Shown: positions 58,475 through 64,000 of the stretch, piece after piece
Layout: each line of letters opens with the position of its first letter
Numbering within the stretch: position 1 is the first letter of the stretch
NCBI GenBank assembly: GCA_021229015.1
Contig: CM037777.1
Coordinates: forward strand, 59,223,342-59,287,341
DNA from: Solen grandis
Lineage: Eukaryota > Mollusca > Bivalvia > Adapedonta > Solenidae
Length of the DNA: 64,000 bases
Reading direction: 5' to 3'
Program-made: the position numbers and the translations under genes
Notes under the pieces: generated by a model
The model's input: only the letters and a program-made list of their open reading frames with translations
The model's database searches: none
Told to the model about the DNA's origin: nothing

Positions 58475-58560
58475 TTTGATCTGAGCTAGATGCGAACCCA
58501 CAACCTTCTACTTCGAACTCTAGCACGTAATCATTGAGCCTAGCAGGGTACTTCAAAGTA
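58475..58560 (-). repeat. tRNA-like SINE head
   Basis: On -: CTAGGCTCAATGATTACGTGC (A box) then GTTGTGGGTTCGCATCTAGC (B box). No poly-A-like tail recognised. Confidence 0.5.
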
Positions 58561-58663
58561 ATACATGTCTTTTCTTCATTTTTTTTTTCTTTTATTGTAA
58601 TGGCTAGCAATTAATTTCTGATTATTATGGCCATATTTTAGAACTTATGGGTAAGGAATTTCC

Positions 58664-58905
58664 GGGTTTTTTTTTTTTTTTTTTTTTGCTGAAGAGAGCG
58701 CATCGGAAGAGACAGTAGCTGGACACAAAGGAGTCCGGATGCGATACCCAAGCTCATTTTGCGAATAGACCCTATGGTTCTTTCATTTGCCGGATGGATA
58801 GCACTGATACACGGGAGACAAGTTCCTGGGTAGAACCAGTACTGAGTACTCCGAGTTCCCATTGCAACCCCATTTTGTTGAGTGCCAGGCAAGGTTGCAT
58901 CTGAT

Positions 58906-58941
<36 letters not shown>

Positions 58942-59075
58942 ATAACTGCATGGACTTCATTAGTTTCCAATTTTATACGTATTTGGTTTGACGCAGTCAC
59001 CGGAGGGATTCTGGGATTCGAACCCCAGACCTCCCGAACGCAAATCGGACATTTTACCACAGAGCTGAAAATCTT
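58664..59075 (-). mobile_element. tRNA(Ala)-like SINE with poly(A) tail
   Basis: On -: a tRNA-like head (AGCTCTGTGGTAAAATGTCC, then GGGGTTCGAATCCCAG; anticodon-arm loop TTTGCGT, i.e. TGC), a (CT)n microsatellite (58907-58940), the shared central block AGTACTGGTTCTACCCAGGA, and an A tail (T run at 58664-58687 on +). The acceptor stem does not pair, so it is not a functional tRNA gene. Confidence 0.75.
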
Positions 59076-60236
59076 TTCTCATAGGCAGAACACAAAAAGT
59101 CGTTTTGGAGGGAGGATGCTCATCAGTAGTCCCAGTAACATCAGGAGTACCTCAGGGATCTGTACTTGGCCCACTTCTCTTTCTGTTATATATAAATGAT
59201 CTTCCAGATACCATAACTTCTCAAGTTCGTTTATTTGCAGATGACACTGCCGTTTACCTAGCTATAAACAACAAGCAGGACTGTATTACACTTCAGAAAG
59301 ACCTCGACAAGCTGGTGCAGTGGGAAAAGAAATGGGAAATGGAATTTAATCCCAGTAAATGCATTGTTTTAAATATTACTAAAAAGAAGAAAGCACTTTC
59401 CTTTGATTTCAGATTACATGGACAAGCTTTAGAAACAGTGGATAATGCCAAATACTTAGGAGTTACAATATCAAAAGATCTCTCTTGGAATAAACATATT
59501 GACAACATTACTTCTTCTGCTAATAAAACTCTTGGTTTCCTCCACAGAAACATCCAGACAAAGAATAAGGAAGTTGGAGAAGCAGCTTACAAAGCATTGG
59601 TTAGACCTCAAGTAGAATATGCCTCTACAGTCTGGAGTCCTCATACACAGACATATATAGATAAAATAGAAAAAGTACAACGCAGAGCAGTCCGATGGGT
59701 TAATAATAACTATTCTTATTACGACAGTGTCACCAGCATGCAGAAGGAACTTGACTGGCAAACCCTTCAGTACAGACGTGATGTCACCAGACTTCTTATG
59801 TTTTGCAAAATAGTAAATAACCTTGTTGCTGTCCCATTACCTGCATATCTTGAAAGACCAGCGAGGATATCCCGCCACTTACACTCTTTATCTTACAGGC
59901 AAATTCATACTCCAGCTAGCTACTTTAAATATTCCTTTTTTCCTTATACAGTGATACTTTGGAACAGCTTACCAGAAAATATAGTCTCACAAAATGATCT
60001 TTTAGCATTTAAACAAAAGCTCCTCTCGTTTCAGATAGTAGACCGTCCCTGAATCAACAAAAAGATGTTTTTACCAGATCTTAAACCTAACATATTCACC
60101 TTTTTTTTTCAGAAAATTTTCTCACCCTAACAAAAATTTTTATTTTTAACAGTTTTATCCTTGCACAGACGCGCACCTGCCAGTAATACCCGAAAGGGGA
60201 GTTTGTGCAGTATATATAGATAGATAGATAGCTATT
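59075..60236 (+). mobile_element. 5'-truncated CR1-like LINE with (TAGA)n tail
   Basis: It begins inside the RT and ends in a TAGATAGATAGATAG tail (60218-60234), the microsatellite-type 3' end common to CR1/L2-group LINEs. Its left edge directly abuts the head of the - strand SINE. Confidence 0.75.
59081..60052 (+). CDS. CR1-like reverse transcriptase, C-terminal half
   Basis: ~323 open codons to TGA 60050, beginning in mid-protein (IGRTQKVVLEGGCSS). RT motif B SGVPQGSVLGPLLF and the active-site motif C LFADDTAVYL are intact. The thumb follows with KYLGVTIS and a conserved LVRPQVEYASTVWSP, then the WNSLPENIV C-terminal segment. The upstream half, including endonuclease and RT motif A, is missing, so it cannot retrotranspose on its own. 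No stops or frameshifts suggest a young insertion. Clade call (CR1 versus a related jockey-group clade) is tentative. Confidence 0.85.
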   Translation: MGRTQKVVLEGGCSSVVPVTSGVPQGSVLGPLLFLLYINDLPDTITSQVRLFADDTAVYLAINNKQDCITLQKDLDKLVQWEKKWEMEFNPSKCIVLNITKKKKALSFDFRLHGQALETVDNAKYLGVTISKDLSWNKHIDNITSSANKTLGFLHRNIQTKNKEVGEAAYKALVRPQVEYASTVWSPHTQTYIDKIEKVQRRAVRWVNNNYSYYDSVTSMQKELDWQTLQYRRDVTRLLMFCKIVNNLVAVPLPAYLERPARISRHLHSLSYRQIHTPASYFKYSFFPYTVILWNSLPENIVSQNDLLAFKQKLLSFQIVDRP

Positions 60237-60576
60237 GCACCGCTTTCCTACTCGCTGAGATTTATATGTATGTGTTGTACCATGCTTTAAAGTACATATG
60301 GTTGACTTCGAAAACCGACAATTGCCGAGTGAGGAAGGTCAGTGAGTATTTAGATGCCATACAGCCAAGTAATCTTGCAAATCAATGAAGTCCATGCAAT
60401 ATTTTATCAAAAATTAATATTACAAAAAGAAGAATTTTATTTTAAAATAAACGTCCATACATATTCATGTTTACTGGTAGTGACATGTGTCCAGACCTAG
60501 GGACGATGTTGTACGCACCTACAAATATGTCTCCAAGCTCTTGTGAAATCTCAGTATTACTGAGTACAGGCATAAT

Positions 60577-60593
60577 CTCTCTCTCTCTCTCTA
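60577..60593. repeat. (CT)n microsatellite
   Basis: About eight CT dinucleotides. Confidence 0.8.
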
Positions 60594-60725
60594 ATCGATC
60601 CCTTCCTTACTCGCTGGGATTTACAGTGTTATCTCCATATTCTCTAACACAGCCTGTTTAAAGAACGTACGTGTCTTCTTGGCCGGCTAGTAGAACTTAG
60701 CGTTCATGAATTGTTCGAATCCTAT

Positions 60726-60778
60726 TTGTGTGTGTGTGTGTGTGTATGTAGGGGGCGGGGGGGGGGGGGGGGGGGGGG
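60726..60778. repeat. (TG)n then poly-G run
   Basis: TG dinucleotides at 60727-60744 and a ~25-base G-rich run at 60751-60778. Length is likely unreliable in the assembly. Confidence 0.85.
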
Positions 60779-60840
60779 TTCAGGCGCAAAGTATTGATCC
60801 ACCCCAGGAACCGTCGAGAAGGATTAGTTTAAAAATGTGA
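60778..60840 (+). repeat. SINE central-domain fragment
   Basis: AGTATTGATCCACCCCAGGA..AAGGATTAGTTTAA aligns with 2851-2897 but has no tRNA head. Confidence 0.55.
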
Positions 60841-61340
60841 GAATTTGTTACCAAATCGACAATATAAGAAATAAGTTTAAACAAATATGAAGTATAGTTT
60901 CTATCGTTTTATTCATTGGACAAATCAATTTTGGTGACACTTTATTTCTTACATTCCATATGGAACATGTCAGGAAATATACAGAATACAAACAACCGCT
61001 AAGCGAACCTGCGCCATAGAGTAAAGTAAACTTATACAACTATAATGGACGTCATACAGTCTTTAAATGACAGAGACAAGTGTTGAACACATAGAGTAAA
61101 ACAACAAACACAATTATGTCTGTATAAATGTAATCATATGCCTGAGGTATTGTAACATAGGTCATATTGAAATTCAAAGTTTCGTGAACGCATTAATACA
61201 CCACTTGTAAGATATCTAAACATGAAGGTCCCATAGAATAAATGTTCGGATCTAGTTTTTGCGGTTTCTTAAAATTGATTTAATTGTTCTGTAAATATAA
61301 TTTGTCATACAAATCAATTCTTTGTAATGTATCTTTCACT
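60841..61340. other. AT-rich intergenic DNA
   Basis: Nothing recognised. Lies downstream of the secreted-protein gene. Confidence 0.5.
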
Positions 61341-61366
61341 GATATTCACACAGACAGAGAAACTGG

Positions 61367-61372
61367 TTTATT
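61367..61372 (-). terminator. Poly(A) signal of the secreted repeat protein gene
   Basis: AATAAA on -, 58 bp past the TAA stop. Confidence 0.55.
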
Positions 61373-61429
61373 ATGCAAATATTTTTCTTAGTTAGATCTT
61401 ACTTTCGTCTCGGCGATGTTTGTAATTGT

Positions 61430-62074
61430 TTACTTTTTGGACGGTCCTGTTTGAGGAGGTTGGTTCTGAGGCGATTGGGTCTGTGGTTGTTCGGTCTGAG
61501 GTGGCCGGGTCTGTGGTTGTTCGGTCTGGGGCGGCTGGGTCTGTGGTTGTTCGGTCTGGGGCGGCTGGGTCTGTGGTTGTTCGGTCTGGGGTGGCCGGGT
61601 CTGTGGTTGTTCGGTCTGGGGCGGCTGGGTCTGTGGTTGTTCGGTCTGGGGTGGCCGGGTCTGCGTGGATTGGTTTCCTGTCGATCGAGAGGCTCTCGTC
61701 GGTCTTTCGCTTGTTGCTGGACGTGTTGTGGGTTTAGTGGGAGCATCTGACGGTTTATCACTTGGTTTGGCCATGTTTTCATCTTTTCTGCCACCATATT
61801 TTTTGTCTTTCTGCTCCCAACGATTCTTGTTCTTCTTCTTCTTCTTCTTTTCATTTGATCTACCCCTCGTACCGGAACTATCACTGTTCCCAATTACGCT
61901 TTTTTCATCATCCGCACGACCATTTTTCACTTCCCCATCTGTAGCTACCGCTCCAGTACCAGTGTCGACCTCATCGTCCTTTTTTTCCTTCTTATCACTA
62001 TTTCTGCCTCCAGGATCTGCCTCGGCCACATACAGGGCCACACAGAGGACCGCGACCAGGAGAAGAATCCTCAT
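61430..62074 (-). CDS. Secreted Pro/Gln/Thr repeat protein
   Basis: 214 codons, ATG 62074 to TAA 61430. Residues 1-19 form a signal peptide (MRILLLVAVLCVALYVAEA, cut before DPGG). Residues ~20-105 are highly charged with a poly-Lys stretch, followed by a PSDKPSDAPTKPTTRPATS linker. From residue ~138 the chain is a repeat of ten residues, TEQPQT(Q/R)PPQ, with Q and R alternating irregularly, ending GPSKK. No cysteines in the mature chain outside the signal, and no known domain. Threonines in a Pro-rich context suggest O-glycosylation, so mucin-like, mucus, shell-matrix or byssal roles are possible, but none is shown. The DNA repeat is an exact 30-bp period. Real-gene evidence: signal peptide, single frame with sensible composition, nearby poly(A) signal. 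Upstream untranslated exon(s) may exist. Confidence 0.75.
   Translation of the reverse strand: MRILLLVAVLCVALYVAEADPGGRNSDKKEKKDDEVDTGTGAVATDGEVKNGRADDEKSVIGNSDSSGTRGRSNEKKKKKKNKNRWEQKDKKYGGRKDENMAKPSDKPSDAPTKPTTRPATSERPTRASRSTGNQSTQTRPPQTEQPQTQPPQTEQPQTRPPQTEQPQTQPPQTEQPQTQPPQTEQPQTRPPQTEQPQTQSPQNQPPQTGPSKK
61481..61665 (-). repeat. 30-bp coding minisatellite, six units
   Basis: CTGTGGTTGTTCGGTCTG recurs at 61481, 61511, 61541, 61571, 61601 and 61631. Being a multiple of three and stop-free, it keeps other frames open. Confidence 0.95.
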
Positions 62075-63135
62075 CTTAAATCTGGAGGTAATATATTACT
62101 GCTTAGTCCATTTACAGTAATTAATAATTTATTATCAAATAAATGAATAAGATTAAGAATACATATAAAACAAATTATAGATAACAAATAGCACGAAGAA
62201 ATTAATGGATAAATAAAAAAAAAAAAAAAAAAAATGTTTATAATAAAAATTAAATTTTTATAAAAACCTAAATAAACGAATTGTTTATGACGGAATAGAT
62301 AGATAGATAGATAGATAGATTCACGAAACTGTTCATGGTTAAAACATAGTGTAGGTGCTTGTATCCTTAAAGTTCATTAAGTTTAATGGAATTTTAGTGT
62401 TAAACAAGAAATATCTTTAAAAAGGACATTCGGCGTAGCTAAATAATTGTCAGTTGTACCATGTAAAACAGATTAAAACTATTATAAAGTTGGAAACGTT
62501 AGCAAAAATGTTTATAAATACCAAAATTATGGGAGGCATTTGGAAGACTATATAACAAAACGGATTTAATTTACAAGCTAAAAGAAAAAAGAAGAAGATC
62601 ATATACCAACTTCCATTTAAAATTATGCACTTGCTGAATTTTTTTTTATGGAAATGTGTGTTCTAAAATATACATGTATAAGCCTGCTTCTTATTTAGTT
62701 GTTATTAAAGTAGGTCGAACTCAAATTTTTACAGCTACGCCGAAAAAGGAATTTGATATAAAATATTTAATTTCTTACAGGTAATGATATCAAGTAAATT
62801 CATCAATTTAAATCTTATTTTCACTCTCTCAGTCTTGTGAAGAGCTCATTTAATTATTGCCATTTCTTCAAATTACCTTAAATATTTAGTAGTCATTATA
62901 TTATGGTTTTGCCATGAATGCATGTGTTTTAATCTTACAAAATGAATTACCTAACGAAACCAAACATGTATACATGCACAGTTTCATATCTAGTGATTGA
63001 AATAAGATTGTTAGGGGTGTTAAGTTAAATGGATTCAGTCAATAATTGTTCAGTAAGCATCCCATCAACAACTAATGATACAGTCTAAAATTAAAAAAAT
63101 GATAGCTCCAAGTAAGAAATACAGCATGGTAAAAG
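62075..63135. other. AT-rich DNA upstream of the secreted-protein gene
   Basis: Contains a poly-A run (62215-62234) and (TAGA)n at 62297-62321. Would include this gene's promoter, but no reliable TATA or initiator is assigned. Confidence 0.45.
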
Positions 63136-63137
63136 TT

Positions 63138-63880
63138 AACAAGAGGGCCATGATGGCCCTGGATCGCTCACCTGGTATCATTAGGCTATGTAAAATCAAG
63201 TGGCAGAGCCAATTTTGACCCCAGGGTCATGATTTGAACAACTTGGTAGAGGTCTATTAGCCCATGTTACATACAAAATTTATAAACTCCAGACCTTGTG
63301 GTTTTTGAGAAGAAGATTTTTCTAGTTTTTTTTTTCAGTATAAGTCTATGTAAAATCAAGTGATCCCTGGAGCGGGGCTAATTTTGACCCCAGGGTCATG
63401 ATTTGAACAAACTTGGTAAGAATCGACTAGACAAGGCTACACACCAAATATCTAAACTCTATGCTTTGTGGTGTCTGAGAAGAAGATTTTTCAAGTTTTT
63501 TTCCTATTAGCCTATGTTAAATCAAGTGACCCCTAGGGCGGGGCCAATTTTGACCCCAGGGTCATAATTTGAACAATCTTGGTAGAGATCCACTAGACAA
63601 TGCTACACACCAAATATCTTAAATCTATGCCTTGTGGTTTCTGAGAAGAAGATTTTTCAAGTTTTTTACCTATATCAGCCTTTGTTAAATCAAGTGACCC
63701 CTGGGGCGGGGCCAATTTTGACCCCAGGGTCATAATTTGAACAATCTTGGTAGAGAGTCATAAGACCATGCTACATACCAAATATCTAAACTTCAGGCCT
63801 TGCGGTTTCTGAGAAGAAGATTTTTCAAGTTGTTTTTTTTTATATTAGCCTATGTAAAATCAGGTGACCCCTTGGAGGTA
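63138..63880 (-). repeat. Hairpin-ended repeat with ~170-bp tandem core, truncated
   Basis: Starts AACAAGAGGGCCATGATGG..GATCGCTCACCTGG, then five ~165-170-bp units ('gccaattttgaccccagggtcat', 'ggtttctgagaagaagattttt'). The TAGCTCAC end is missing; the sequence changes near 63,880. Confidence 0.8.
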
Positions 63881-64000
63881 CTATAGTTGTGAGTGCCTAC
63901 GTCACACACAACTATACATTTCGACAGTATCTTTTAGAATTAACATTTTACAATACGATGAACATAATAAAAATGGTAATACAGTGAATATTACCATTTT

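Noticed and set aside
58985..59072. tRNA-Ala(TGC) gene on -
   Set aside because: T-arm and anticodon arm fold, but the acceptor stem does not pair and a SINE body with poly(A) tail follows.
61373..62120. Long ORFs on + and in another - frame across the 30-bp repeat
   Set aside because: Artefacts of a stop-free repeat with a period divisible by three; they lack a signal peptide or recognisable composition.

Overview
This is eukaryotic DNA, almost certainly from a bivalve mollusc. It is AT-rich, genes are split by GT-AG introns, and most of the window is nested transposable elements. The bivalve assignment is an inference from the repeat content: tRNA-headed SINEs sharing a central domain, hairpin-ended repeats with tandem cores, and Nimb/I-type LINEs. 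Only three host genes are visible. They are the last five exons of coronin-7 on + (1-1978), one orphan exon of a NUDT17-like Nudix hydrolase on - (12586-12821), and a small secreted Pro/Gln/Thr repeat protein on - (61430-62074). There are two 100-N assembly gaps (8101-8200, 58201-58300).

Region by region: 1-3.7 kb holds coronin-7 and its 3'UTR with a 60-bp minisatellite. 3.7-12.5 kb is intergenic, with a SINE, MITEs, a 2.1-kb element whose long terminal inverted repeats are built from tandem units (8913-10996), and hairpin-ended repeats. 12.6-18.5 kb is the NUDT17-like exon followed by a full-length but dead RNase H-bearing LINE (12943-18451) with a 13-bp target duplication. 18.5-34.1 kb is a repeat pile-up: a palindromic-core MITE, many copies of a hairpin-ended family, and a decayed Ty3/Gypsy element (pol 23381-26638, 3' LTR 29251-29878) that carries a truncated LINE inside its integrase.

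34,923-50,173 is the centrepiece. It is a 15.25-kb PIF/Harbinger DNA transposon bounded by ~28-bp terminal inverted repeats and a CAG target duplication. It encodes two convergent, intron-containing genes: a seven-exon Myb/SANT-like protein on + (35061-43676) and a four-exon HARBI1-type DDE transposase on - (47362-50078). A complete 2,969-bp Mutator-like element (37669-40637), with an uninterrupted FLYWCH-MULE transposase, has jumped into exon 3 of the Myb-like gene. Its 8-bp target duplication is intact, and removing the element in silico restores the exon reading frame.

50.2-56.3 kb holds more hairpin-ended repeats, LINE fragments and the wreck of a Maverick/Polinton element (capsid and integrase pieces) with a SINE inserted in the integrase. 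58.6-60.2 kb has a SINE abutting a 5'-truncated CR1-like LINE. The window ends in the secreted repeat-protein gene, quiet AT-rich DNA and another tandem-core repeat (63138 onward).
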